Shown here: in pieces, positions 11,776 through 25,310 of the stretch
Layout of the letters: every line of letters starts with the position of its first letter
How positions within the stretch are numbered: the first letter of the stretch is position 1
NCBI GenBank assembly: GCA_038087015.1
Contig: JASBNA010000001.1
Coordinates: 744,001-808,000, forward strand
Source: Cerrena zonata
Taxonomy: Eukaryota; Basidiomycota; Agaricomycetes; Polyporales; Cerrenaceae
Reading direction: 5' to 3'
DNA length: 64,000 nucleotides
The notes under the pieces: generated by a model
What the model saw: only the letters and a program-made list of their open reading frames with translations
Told to the model about the DNA's origin: nothing
Databases searched by the model: none
Translations under genes and position numbers: made by a program

Positions 11776-12914
11776 TCAAGAAATGGTCAAAATTATTTCC
11801 TTCTTAGCAGCATCTAGCTTCATACGTCGCAATTTGTTCTGTTCCTACGTGTTTCTCTGTCAAAAATGGAATGATCGCAAACAAATAAAAGTCACTGACT
11901 CTCAGTTCCGCATTTTGTTTTTCAAGCAAGGCACATGCTTGACTCTCTTCTTGTGTGATCGATGTACGTTCATTCTAGCACCGAGTCCAATTAGTGAGTA
12001 CCATGTCGAATCTTGCAGAACGCGTGTGAAAACGTACCTTCAACTTGCGAGAATCGTCGAGAAGATCATCGAGGCACATTGAAGGCCTTGGGGACTCGGA
12101 GGTGCATTGTCTCGTACGTGGACGCAACCGTGACCGTTCGGTCGAGCACGAACTTCCTTCAAACTCCGTTCTTTTGCGTTTACTAGAGGAAGGTGTTGAC
12201 GAATGATCTAAGTTGATCAGCACCAGTCAATGACTTTCCAATAAATGAGTTAAAACATCTCAACTAGAAGTTTGAGATCTGCCTTTCGTTCGAGGCGTTC
12301 CTTCGGTATCACACCTTTTCCTAGGCGGGCTTATCGGAGCTTTCCTGAGCATGAATTTAAAAGTGACATGATGCTCGGGGACTGAGCTGCCTATTCGAAG
12401 TAAATGCTGAGCATGATCTAGTTGTGAAGATAGAAGAAAATGTACTTGATAGAATGTAAAATACCGACGTGACCGTACACATTAAGGCTGCGGACGATAC
12501 CACATATCATTTGCAATACGCCAAAAGTAATACAAGCGTGCTCACTATTTCGATATGCTCGAGGGGTAGCCAAGGGTGACCCTCTATACAGCATGCCGCG
12601 GCTATTGCCTCGCTGTGCATCCATCCACTTTCCAGAAAGACAATGGCTCTTTTGCCCGGCGTCAGGCCTGAATTGGAGCTGCCATCGACCATCGAGTGGG
12701 GACACATCGCTGGCAGTGTTCTTCCAAAAAACAACGAATGGCTGTCAACGCAAATCAGCGGCATCGTCATGAGTCAACGGAGAGCTCTGACTAGGTTCTC
12801 TTTCGTTACAATGTTTACGGTGATGACACCCTTCGCTTCAGATGAATCCTCCTCGTGCAGAACATTACCGTTGCAGTCTTGGAGCCAACACTCCAAGTTC
12901 TGGAAGGTAGGCAT
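11776..12914 (-). CDS. Uncharacterised tandem paralog B (diverged copy of A)
   Basis: Homologous to gene A along its length. Exon 1 (12914-12792) is again exactly 41 codons, MPTFQNLECWLQD... ending IVTKENL, with a phase-0 intron at the same place (12791-12721, GT donor). Matching blocks: NTASDVS to NADSDAE, RGMLYRGSPLATPRA to DGMLYGEVPLMTMRA, VTFKFMLRKAPISP to ASFKFTFRKSSSP, LDDLLDDSRKLK to LANLVSDALKLK, SITQEESQACALLEKQNAELR to AIEKEERELRFLLEKRNSELR. The end, EQNKLRRMKLDAAKKEI, requires an extra 55-nt intron absent from A. No in-frame stop is forced, so it may be functional. Middle splice sites (about 12560-12440) are uncertain. The two copies are far from identical, so the duplication is old. 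Confidence 0.65.
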
Positions 12915-14635
12915 AGGGAAAGTACTAGGTCAAGATAGTGAGCCCCATTAAATGGGCGATGGCTAGCTGATTAATCGTGTCTCCTACTATGGTGAATATA
13001 TGGCGTTAGACGCGGCGAAGCCAAGTCCCTCTCCATATAAGTACTTAACGGTGACGTTTAGCGTAGAATATTTCGGAAGGCTGAGCAATAGTTCACGGGC
13101 TAAGACTTGGAGAGGCTTGCGCGGAGCAACGCTATCATAATTAACGGCATCAGTTATCTTCTATTATACAAAAGAGAGTGGTCTCCGAGATCCCCGAGAC
13201 AAAGAGGCCCTCTGATTGGCTGATACTTATTACCTCTCCCACGCTCGACCTAACCCTATGTACGTACGTTCCGTATGTTCCAAGCCTGCTTACTACCACA
13301 TCGTCCTTTGCTTTCTTGACTCAACGATGTTCTTTATATATCTCTTGAATCCTGAACATGAACTTGGACCAATCAATCCGACTCTCTGGGATCTTGACCT
13401 TTTTACAGTCGTGATATTGTTGTAACCCACGGCGCCATTAACTGCCTGCCTAATTGGGCTTTTCGTGGTTGACCACTGAAGGGTGCAGTACAGTGTATCC
13501 CTACAAGAGGCAAGAATACCCTATTTTCTCTATGCCATCCCAAGTTCCAATAACGGTCATATCTGTCTTTAGATGTCACCAATACCTCCTCACTGAAGCT
13601 GCTGCCAATGTTCCGTCTCGCTGAGAAGGGGAATTGTACCCCGGGAGTCATGTTTGAGGCAGACGTTTAGCTTTCCTCATGCGAAAGGGTACAAATATGG
13701 GGGTCGATGACCTCTATTACTCAAACAGTCCCTCCGCCGATTTCAAAGCCTTCTACAATATTTGTTATTGATGCTTGATTGATGCTTGAGACAACAGCCT
13801 AGAATAGACTCTAAGCTACTAGCCCGCAACAAACATCTATGAGAAAACTTAGAGGTAAGGTAATATAACTACTTCTCTTTTACCTGTCTGTTACTTGGGG
13901 TTGGCTCATGTCTTCCATGTGGATGCCTCCATATCCTCTGCACCCTGTCTCGAAGATATTCCTCTACCTGTTTCTCACTTCAGTCCACTCTCAGCTTGAT
14001 CAGCTTACATTCATGTTCATATTTTGATTGTATATACACAATATATATATCTTAAATCACAATAATGAGAACCACTGACATTGGGTAAAACACCAGATAC
14101 CTCACCCTAAGCGACAGAGCTGCCGGTCCCAAACCGGCAGCGGAGGAGCGTCTTCAGATGGGAGTACTATGCACGGTAACTTCAACTGTGTTTCATTTTG
14201 AATTCAAACATTTTACCTTATCATCTCTACATCCCCCATAAATTGGGATCGCAAATGCTGGTGAGTGATACTAAGCTCGCTAATCTATATGAGTTCAATG
14301 TTTGCAACGGACAAGTACAATCATATGTAACTAATTACGCAGTTATCGTGCAGCCGCACGGGTTCCTGCTAGTTACAGCATATATCGGATGTCGAATTTG
14401 GACTGGCCTGTAAGCATTGCAGCAATTCCCGCCTTGGTGCAGCCATTCTCCGAAACGATCAGTTTGAACTCATGCTCATACTTATGGCGACTGGTTGACA
14501 GTTGCTGCGGATTACGATGCATTGGAAAAAGCACAACCGCACCATTAGGTCCGGAGATGATATACTTTATCCAATTTCCAAACAAATACACGAGAATACA
14601 AGGGAAATACACTTTACAATCGATCCTGAGAATAA
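12915..14635. other. Large intergenic region, no gene supported
   Basis: 1.7 kb without a convincing gene. Open frames here are short, start at random and carry no motif. It contains a perfect 9-bp inverted repeat (14119-14141, listed separately) and an AT-rich stretch near 14030-14060. I saw no terminal repeats or transposase remnants. Confidence 0.5.
14119..14141. repeat. Perfect 9-bp inverted repeat (hairpin)
   Basis: GCTGCCGGT, five-base spacer CCCAA, then ACCGGCAGC. It lies in the gap about 500 bp beyond the CHMP1 stop codon. It could be a protein-binding palindrome or chance. Confidence 0.6.
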
Positions 14636-15461
14636 TCATGTAGCGGGTCGAAGTGCTCTCAATCGCGCTGCGAGCTTATCGTCTTCTTCGCCGATCTTCT
14701 CTTTCTGCGCAAGGTCAGGGACACCAGCCAAATCTCTCGAGGCGAGATCGTGTTGCAGCTCAATATTGGCTTCTTCTGCGGTCTGCTTCATCAAAGCGTC
14801 GACTTCGTCTTGTGGCGTCGAGACCGCCGTGGTGTTCGACATTGTCTCCTCCATGTACGAAGTTTGTACATCGAGGTCGGCGAATTGCGACTCGAACTTA
14901 TCCATTACAAGAGATATCTGTAAGTGGTATGAGTATCATATATGCATGCATATACGGGGTCCAAGATGATGCGTACTCGTTCGAGATTCATGTTCTCCAT
15001 CGCTTTGTCCATTCCCTTTACTACCGAGGTCATATTGCCTGTTACTTGTCGCATCGTAACAGCAGTCTCAACGCGACTAGCGACAGCATCGACCCGACTT
15101 GAAAGTCGCAGAAGATTCAGAGCTTCAGTCTTCTTCCTGATAGCATTGGCAGCGTAGATTCGTGCACCATCGTTGTTCCCTTGTTGGAGTGCCTGAGGAA
15201 GTATGACATCAGAAATCGTAGTAGAGTATCGATTTGAATCGATTCACCTTCTTCAAACGTGCTTTCTCTGTATTCTCATCCTTCTGGGCTTTCTTTGCCT
15301 GCCGACTGAGGGACTTCGCAGTGAACTATTACATCTAAGTCAATGGGTGGTTTCTATACGCCGTGTAATCACTTGCCTTTAGGTTGAATAATGTCTCTGC
15401 GTATGAGTTAGAATATGGCTGAGTTATCATTATTGATACGCTCACTTTCTAGGTGACTCAT
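14636..15461 (-). CDS. DID2: ESCRT-III protein CHMP1/Did2 (Vps46)
   Basis: ESCRT-III subunit that recruits Vps4 and promotes filament disassembly at endosomes. Five exons (15461-15446, 15396-15377, 15325-15248, 15192-14977, 14917-14636) give 203 residues, the family length. Text matches CHMP1 throughout: TLFNLKFTAKSLSRQAKKA, ARIYAANAIRKKTEALNLL, SSRVDAVASRVETAVTMRQV, MDKFESQFADLDVQTSYMEE. The C terminus LAARLRALR is the MIM1 motif that binds the Vps4 MIT domain. Intron 2 (15376-15326) has a GC donor in the AG|GCAAGT context. The first two exons are only 16 and 20 nt. It diverges from SVP26 with 259 bp between starts. Confidence 0.96.
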
Positions 15462-15720
15462 TGTGGAAAGAAAGAGAGATAGTGTGATTACAAGTGCTAG
15501 TAGTCCGAGTTAGAGGCTTAGAGCAGACTCGGACGGTATTAGTAGGTACTGCGACCAATAAACGCCGATGCAATGTACTGCAATATTAATTAGACGCCGA
15601 TGACAACAGCCCATCCGAAGTCCACGACATTGGACGCACGCTTGTTTCTCAACTGCCACGGTTCATACGGGATTTACATGCTCTGGTAGCTCACAAATAT
15701 TCTGACGATCGTTTACATCA

Positions 15721-16993
15721 ATGTCTTTACTTCACTACCTCAGGTAAGCATCAATTTCTTGTAATATACCCGCGTCTTTCTTCTAACATTACGCCTATAT
15801 AGTTATGTCGGTGCTGCAGCGGCCTTCATATTTGTAACTTTATCTCTAGGCAAGTTTCACAGCATGAAAATAGGTGCATCAGCTCAACCATATATACAGC
15901 AAGTGGGCTATTATGGCTCTCAGAATTAATTGAAGAGCATTCCCGGATCGCGAAGGCAGTTGGTCGAAGGGGCATTTACGTGGGTACATTAGCTTCAACT
16001 TGACAGGACCCTGACTCTTACTTCCATAATGATAATTGCAAACAGATCATCATATCTCTGCATGTCGCGTTGTATTTTTATGACTCCCTACCTCTCCGAC
16101 ATGTCCTCTTCTCCATCGCGTGCCACATCATCTACCTGCAGAATTTCACATCTCGGTGGCCACTTATATCCCTGACATCATGGAGCTTCATTGCTTCGTG
16201 TATATTTGTAGCGATTGATCACTTCATGTGGTTTTTCTACTTCGCACACATTACCCAAGAAGCTCGGCAACGATCAAGAAGCATCTATCGCGGTCCCAAG
16301 TCATCTGATGTCCCAGGCTTTGCTGATATTGCGACATTCTTTGGTATATGCGTATGGCTTGCTCCGTTATTCTTATTCCTCAGCCTGAGTGCAAGTGATA
16401 ATGCATTACCTATGAATCTTGGTCAGTGACCGTCTTAGTCTTACATCTTCTATTTTAAACCTTTTTATCGAACAGCCAATGCAGAAGTGCCAAGCACTCC
16501 ATCAAAAGTATCAATTCCAACATTCCAACGACCAAGGGGATCGTTGTTCAAATCACTCTGGGATACTCTATCATTGGACTCTGTCCCTCGCCTGCGTTCA
16601 GTGAAACGCAAAGATTCAATGCAAGGAATTATTGCCCCTCCCTCTCCAAATCTACGACCCGTATCACCCAGCCCTTCTCCTATACCTTTACGTCGCATGC
16701 CTTCCAACGCAAGTCTTCCACCTAGTGCGATGTCTCCTAGTCGACGACCATCCACAGAATCTCCGGCTCCCCTATATTCCGGACTGGGATCAGGGTTCTT
16801 AAGCCCTGATGCCAGAAGAAGCATGGAATCACCGGATTCATTGTCTCCTTTTACACTGACACCTCCACCACCTAGAAGAGTAAGTGCACCTGGAATGCCG
16901 ATAAGAAGGTCTACCACGGAGGGAGCTTCAAGCTTGGAAATGAGGAGAGCAACAAGTCCAAGAAGGAGTTCAGGTTTCAGATTGGATGAATAG
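15721..16993 (+). CDS. SVP26: SVP26/TEX261 family ER-Golgi membrane adaptor with long disordered tail
   Basis: Svp26 is a COPII-linked adaptor that retains or exports type II membrane mannosyltransferases. Five exons (15721-15743, 15803-15849, 15900-15979, 16046-16421, 16476-16993) give 347 residues. The first 190 carry four hydrophobic segments with the family signatures SYVGAAAAFIFVTLSLASGL, LSELIEEHSR, LRHVLFSIACHIIYLQNF, PLISLTSWSFIASC and DHFMWFFYF. The last exon encodes a Ser/Pro-rich tail (PSPSPIPLRRMP, FTLTPPPPRR) much longer than in yeast Svp26 and probably cytosolic. Intron 2 (15850-15899) is a GC-AG intron. It diverges from CHMP1, another membrane-traffic gene. Confidence 0.92.
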
Positions 16994-17406
16994 ACATTAC
17001 TTTATGAGGACTTTATGTAGCTATTGTACACATCCGCATCACAGTATATCCTAATGTTCTGCTCGGAAGTTCATTTCTGTTGATTTCGATGCATCTGAGT
17101 CTGGATTAAATAATGTGATCGGTGCAAGCCGAATCGGCACAATTATACCGACTTTGCTTCCACCCCCGTACTCTGTAGCTGTTACTTTGTATTCAACTCT
17201 TCAACGATCTGGCATAAAAGCAATCTTAGGTCTCGATTCGTCTCAGACACGTACCATTTTCATACCCGCGGCTAACCTCGCCCCACATTGCATTACAGTG
17301 ACGACATTGCATATACACACGATTTACGAACTTGAATGGGCTACAACTAAGACTGGTTCATCTTTGACTACCTCATACCTATACTTTAGACTTCCATAGT
17401 ACCAGC
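16994..17406. other. Intergenic between SVP26 and synaptojanin-like gene
   Basis: 413 bp; SVP26 3' flank and upstream region of the next gene on the same strand. A 94-codon open frame at 17115-17399 has no recognisable motif and is probably chance. Confidence 0.5.
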
Positions 17407-20400
17407 ATGCATCTATATCTACAACAGAGCCCGCGTACACTGTACTTGGTCACCAGCTCACGAGACGATAGTCTTAAACGTCCTCGACGGGCACTTGTAT
17501 TCCGTGCGGCGGAGAGCAGGTCTGCGCAAGCAGTCGTCGAATTCCTGCCCAAAGACCAAGTCAACTTGGCAGGAGCTATCAAGGTCACGAATCGGATTAT
17601 CAAAGGATGCTTGGGTTTGATATCAGTTGAAGGAGGTGCGGGTCACTTTACCTGATACTTCGCAGTTCGCATTTTCTTGACAATATGTCCTAGACATCTT
17701 CATCGCGGTGGTGATATCCGCCACCGAGATCGGGAACATACGGCCTTCGCATTCCCAATCCGAAATCGTCTCGAAGATCCACGAAGTTGCATTTTATTGT
17801 TTAACATCAGGTGTTTGGGATGACTTCAATGCCTACGATACACCCAGCCCTTCCTATCCGGATCACACTGATGCCATACTACGAGACGCATATTCTCAAC
17901 CTAACTCTTCGTCGACTTCATTAGTTGAACATCCCTGTAGTCCTTTGTCCAAAATCATTTCTGCTGGGACTTTCTATTATGCCTCGGAGCCACATTGGGA
18001 TCTCTCATCTCGATTGTCTCAGAGACAAGAACGAGATGAGGATGCGGCTAAAGATCTGGGAACATACGATGAACGCTTCGTATGGAATGAGTATATCGTT
18101 CGTAGCTTGCTTGACTTCAGGGACCGTCTTGATGCGCGAGAACGAGAAGAACTCGATCATTGTCAATTTATTGTAAGTTACAATGTGATGTATATTTTCA
18201 ACGAGAATAATATTATATCAGGTACTTGCTATTCAAGGCTATGTGGGTATATACACTGTTGCTTTACCTGCGCCACCAACCGATGGTGCTCCAACCCTTG
18301 CGACAATCGCTTTAGTTTCACGACTGGGCTGGAAACGTGCCGGAACACGATTTAATACCCGCGGTGTGGATGATGACGGCAACTGTGCCAATTTTGTTGA
18401 GGTGATTCACTATATCCTCGCTTGTATTCCTCTTATTCATGAGACGTACAGACAGAGACCATTCTCAGTACAGACGTCAATTACTTCAGTTATGTTCAAG
18501 TTCGAGGAAGCGTTCCTTGTAAGACAATTGTTCCCCAAAGCTATACTTGTTATGTTTAATTATGTTTCGTTGCCATATTTTAGTGTTCTGGGAACAACAG
18601 GGACTCCAGACTTTTGGTCAAAAAATCCAAATAACTAGACCCCAAGCATCGCAACCTGCCTTTGAGCGCCATTTTGCCCAGCTCACAGAAGAGTATGGTT
18701 GCGTGCACGCTGTCAACTTACTTGGAACGAAAGAGAACGAGGCGACCTTAACTCAAGCGTATGACCGCTCATTGAAGAATGCCCCGGACCTGTTCAACAA
18801 CAGTGTTGGGATCACCCATTTTGATTTCCATAATGTTGTACGATTGCATGGACATGATGGTGTACCTTCGATGCTTAGGTTTGTGACTATTATCTCATAC
18901 TCCCCATACTCTCTTCTCACGCTTCAGGATGCACAGACGTCAGGAATATATCGTAGACAATATTGACAAGTTTGGCTTCACTATGGTGGACGCCGGAACG
19001 AACCAAATTATTACGCCACAGAGGGGTGTATTCAGAACAAACTGTTTAGACTGGTAAGGCAACGCAGGTTTTTGTGCGAGGTTATTTATGCTAAATTATA
19101 TGTTCTAGTCTGGATCGCACGAACTTCATTCAGGATATACTGTCTCGTACTACTCTCGAGCAATTCCTTGGACTGGTCCGACAAGAATGGCTGCATTCCG
19201 TTTCTATCTGGTCTTATCATCGAGAGCTATGGGCCGAGAACGGCGACGCGCTGTCTCGTATCTATGCGGGAACAGGTGCTCTGAACACCAGTTTCACTCG
19301 TAGTGGTAAACGAACACTGGCAGGTCAGCCCATTCTCCCTTGACGGGAGAAACTATGTTGTACTAAACACAGTCTAGGCGTCCTTTCTGACGCGACAAAA
19401 AGTGTTTCTCGTGCATATATCAACAACTTCCAAGACAAAGGAAAGCAGGTTGCCATTGATATGTTCCTGGTCAGTTTAGCTCGGTTACATTGATTGCCTG
19501 CATATTAACATGTCCGTCGGGTCTCAGGGAAATATCAGCACGCAAAGACAAGTCACAATATTCGATCCTATACATGATCTAGTTAATGAAGCCCTCGCTA
19601 AACGGTACCTTTATAATCCACAACCATATTATCGAATATACTAATTACTTCGTCGCAGACTGCACGAGTACTCGACAACAAAACAATGTACTATTTTTGT
19701 CGGTACATGGAATCTGAATGGCCGAGTATGTTTCACCACCTTGTCTTGTTTTGCGCAAAATCTAACATTCACGAAGGCCCCGAGTCCCGAGTCCCTTATT
19801 CCGTGGCTCTTCCCCCGTTCGAGTATGTGACATTTTTCAAAAGTTTGGTATTTACTGACACACTCTACTATAGGTGTTCCCGAGTAAGTCCTCTACCTCT
19901 CTTTTCTCATAATTTTTATCAAGTAATGTGCCACAGTCCGGATATAATTGCTCTGGGGTTCCAAGAGATCGTACCCCTCAGCGCACAACAGATTGTCCAA
20001 ACGGATCCAGAAAAGAAGTGAGTCAATGTTATCTCAGTCGATTATTCTTCTCAAATCACACAGACGATTGTGGGAGACCAAGATTACCAACACATTGGCT
20101 TCACGGCCTAATAAAACTGCAGAGTATATCCTTCTTCGCAGCCACCAGGTATGGGAATCCTTACCTACACGTCAAACGCTCCACATTCTCATATATGTTA
20201 GCTTGTCGGAACTGTTCTAATGGTCTTTGTGTGCAAAGAGCTAACATCCGTTATACGAAACGTTGAAGCAGCTTCTCATAAGGTATATCAATCTCTCGTA
20301 TGTATATTGGAATCCGTGTTATATTTTGCCTCTAGACTGGATTGCGAGGTATGGCAGGAAACAAAGGCGCCGTTGGTATTCGCCTGGAATATCACGATAC

Positions 20401-21634
20401 AAGCTTTTGCTTCGTAACAGCCCATCTGGCTGCTGGGCACTCAAACGTTGAAGAGCGAAATATGGATTACCGGACCATTACTAACGGGCTTCATTTCTTA
20501 CGGGGAAAAACTATTGATAGTCACCAGTGCGTTATATTTTGTCTCCTTAATTCAATGCAAATTTACCGGACGATAGGAATGTCATTTGGCTCGCGGACAC
20601 TAACTACCGCATCGACTTGGAGAATGAGAGAGTGCGGGCTTTGGCTCTTAGTGATGACTACGATGCTCTTTTAGCAGCTGACCAGGTAAGACGTCAGCTT
20701 CTCACACATACGTTAAAATTGCTATATACCATCTCTAGCTTCGACAAGTTATAGATAACGGCGATGCATTCGCAGGATATACCGAGGGACCTCTTCTCTT
20801 CCGTCCAACATACAAGTACGACTATGGCTTGGACACATACGATAGTAGTGAAAAGTACAGGATACCGGCCTGGACAGGTATGTATTAAGGGACGGCTACA
20901 TGATCATGATTTCTGATAGATATGGTAGATCGAATATTGTCTAAGGGTCCTGATCTTGACCTTTCGGTTTACTCCAGAGCAGAGTTAAAAAGTTCTGATC
21001 ATCGCCCAGGTATGTGTTGGGTCGAAATACTTTATCTAGCCAATTTAATCTCGTCAATTCCAGTCTTTGCATTGTTTAGAGCATCCGTTCGGATCATTGA
21101 CCATACAACGAGGCTCGCCTTGTCCCGAATGTTGTTTGACAACGTTACCAGCACGGCTCCGGGGGAGAAGTTGGATGAGAAGCTTGCATCATTGGCGTTT
21201 TCCAACGAACCCAGAGAATGTAAGTAGACATATTTGTGCCTCCTCCCTTTTGTATTCAAATTTAAGTTGTGATTGGCTTCAGTGCCGCCTCCAAGTACAG
21301 ACGAAGCTGCTTGGTGGGACACTCCAGGTAAATACTCCCCCCTGTCCTGCAACGATTGCTCTCATTTTCTCTCATTTGCATAGACCATCCAAATGGCATT
21401 ATTCCAACGGAGAAAATGCCTGATACATCTAGAAGCCACCCTTATCACCCTTTTGACTCGCCACCTGGTTCGCCGAGCTCTTCGTCGCCCTCGTCATCTG
21501 AGGAAGAACTTTACCAGGCATTGCAAGCACCCATAGCTCCCCAGCCAGTTCAAGCAGTTCGACGGCCTCCCCCACCTCCACCTTCACGAGCCAAGAAATC
21601 TACCGAAAACGCTGGTGCTCCGATAGCGTCATGA
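17407..21634 (+). CDS. Synaptojanin-like polyphosphoinositide phosphatase (Sac1 + 5-phosphatase)
   Basis: Inp51/52/53-type enzyme that strips phosphates from PI(4,5)P2 and related lipids at the plasma membrane and endosomes. Roughly 20 exons. The N-terminal Sac domain runs from GCLGLISV through [29 protein letters not shown] and [11 protein letters not shown]; its CX5R catalytic motif RTNCLDCLDRTNF is intact, so this half should be active. The 5-phosphatase follows: [69 protein letters not shown] and SSDHRPVFALF. The Pro-rich tail ([10 protein letters not shown]) could bind SH3 proteins. One exon is only 10 nt (19874-19883). The intron before the RIL motif has two acceptors 9 nt apart; the second gives the canonical protein. 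All junctions I checked keep the frame. Confidence 0.94.
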
Positions 21635-21721
21635 CCATAGCTCACAAGCGCAGTGGCAATTTTGCAGAGTAAGCATAAAAAATACAATATAACGGATGTA
21701 CACTACGAAGGTAAAAGATGA

Positions 21722-23536
21722 TTAAATGAGGCCCTGCTTCTTCAGATCCTCGTATGTCTTTCGATTATAGACATTACCCTCCTCGTCTTCGAGCTCTTCC
21801 ATTGTCTCTTGCTCGAATATCTCATTACGACCCTCTCGCTTCAGTTTCTCGGCAACTAGATACATCGATCAGTAGATACCCCCACAGTTTAGGACAAGAA
21901 ACTCACGAGATAGAGCATCCTCAATCCGAGTAATCTCATGGAAGTGTTTTGTGTTTGGAAGACCAAGTGCGCGCATACCGAACGCATGCCTCGATTCCTG
22001 GAAATGACGGTCAAAGTTTTTTCTGGATACAAATGCATCAAGTTATAGTAATTGTAGGGAATATATCCAATAGGACTTACCGTCCCATATAGACATGGTC
22101 TGAACATATCTCACAGCGATACTCGACACCAAGACCGTGTAGCTTGTAAAGCCAGTAAGGAATTGGCTTTCCGTCCCAACCAAGGGGAAGTTTAAGAGGG
22201 TTGTATATTCGTTCTTCCTCTTCCTCTTCTTCCGCGGGCTCACCATTGTTGGTGGCAGGTGTTTGTGCCGGTTTGGGTTTGGATTGTTCCAGCAGTTCTT
22301 GTTCACGTTCACGTGCTGTAAGTGAGAACCGACGTTCGACATTTGACTTGGTTTCGTTCAGCGCTGGTGCCAGCTCAATCACGAGCTTAGTGACTAGACA
22401 TGTAAGGAGAGCAGCTGTTCGGTGTTTGTCTTTTGGCGACTGTTGTCCGTTCTGGATAGACTGTGTTGGTGGACCATTAGGATTGGCAGGTGGCAGGTCG
22501 GAGCTAGCTTGCTTCTGAGTTGCCTTGATATGTTTCTTGGACGTTAGATGCGCGTCATACACTGTCTGTTTGCTGTACATTTTCTGGCCTTCACAATATT
22601 GCAACCGTTAAATGATTCCGGGAATCTACAGGAAACGTACTTACATGCAGCACACCAGATGCCATCGCCATTCTCTTTAGCCTGTTCCTGTCTACGATCC
22701 TCCCATCCCTCAATCTCACCCGCTTCCCACTGCTTGGTGAAGGTCTCTTCAGCTTCTTTTTGCTGTGACTCAACATCAGTGAGTGGTTGTGCACGTTTCG
22801 TGAACGAAATCAAATATGTATGCAAGGCTTTAATGTACCTGTCGGTCGACGTCAGTGTGAATACCAGGAATTATAATTATGGGAAACGCACAGCTCGTAG
22901 TCTCGATGTAAGCGGCATTCCCTTGGAAGCTCGGAGTGAACTGTGGTCGACTGCGCGGCAAGAAGAACATCAAGATACTGTAGATATCCCAAACGTTTGC
23001 CAAGATGTTTGAGATTACTGTACGCCGTATGGTTGGTATACAAGTCAAGATATTTGCCATATTGCTCCTCTCCCGAGAACAACAAAGCGATAGCTACTGC
23101 ATATTGAGTAACTTGAATGGAAGTTAGAATGTCAAGACGCACGATCTTCCTCCTCGTAATCGTCATCGTCCTCGGCGGGTTCAGGCTCGTCAAGGAAAGA
23201 GGCCAATTCAAGCTCGAAACCGAGACCCATCGAGTCTGAGTACTTGGCGTAGTGTTCTGTAATTTTGCCCAGTCGTGAATAGAACTCAGTCAAGTCCCCT
23301 GGATCTTTGGAGGAGATAGCTTCAAGTTCTGCCTTGCCAGACTCTTCATCTTGATATAGGTTGCTGAGGGTTACTACGCGTGACGATATCCGGTCGAGAA
23401 TCTTAGAAGCTTTATGTTCGGTCTGAAGACGACCTTCATGGGTTGATTGTGGCTTGGAGAGGATAGTATACAACGCCCGTTCCAGATGTTCAATTTCTTC
23501 GTGTGTTTGTCGCTTGACTTCAACAACAGAGTCCAT
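21722..23536 (-). CDS. PRP9: Splicing factor 3a subunit 3 (SF3A3/SAP61/Prp9)
   Basis: Part of the SF3a complex of U2 snRNP, needed for prespliceosome assembly. Start MDSVVEVKRQTHEEIEHLER at 23536; then LFSGEEQYGKYLDLYTNHTA and LGYLQYLDVLL. The U1-type zinc finger CAACQKMYSKQTVYDAHLTS spans an intron. A Glu-rich linker leads to PLGWDGKPIPYWLYKLHGLG, the C-terminal zinc finger YRCEICSDHVYMG with FDRHFQESRHAFGMRALG, and the family end TYEDLKKQGLI. These are close matches to SF3A3 over the whole length. It diverges from the eIF4A3 gene with 149 bp between starts, which joins two spliceosome-linked genes. Its 3' end converges on the synaptojanin gene (87 bp). Confidence 0.96.
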
Positions 23537-23685
23537 TTTGTCAGTAAAGCAGCAGAGAATTTGAATAGAAGGTGGATGCCAGTGTGAGCAATTGGTGAAC
23601 CAGGTCGCGTCTAAAGCAAGAGCCAAAATGGAAAGATTTCAAAGTCCGACCCACTCACCCTTTCCTTCAAACCACCTCATACAAT
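23537..23685. promoter_or_regulatory. Short divergent promoter shared by SF3A3 and eIF4A3
   Basis: Only 149 bp separate the two start codons, so 5' UTRs and core promoters must be very short or overlap. No TATA box is evident. Co-expression is inferred from position. Confidence 0.55.

Positions 23686-25310
<1,625 letters not shown>

Noticed and set aside
12915..14635. A third copy of the tandem family or a transposon remnant in the large gap
   Set aside because: No matching peptide blocks, terminal repeats or transposase-like text found on either strand.
20920..20928. DMV insertion in the 5-phosphatase as the default protein
   Set aside because: The downstream acceptor restores the invariant PAWTDRIL, so the insertion form is at most a minor isoform.
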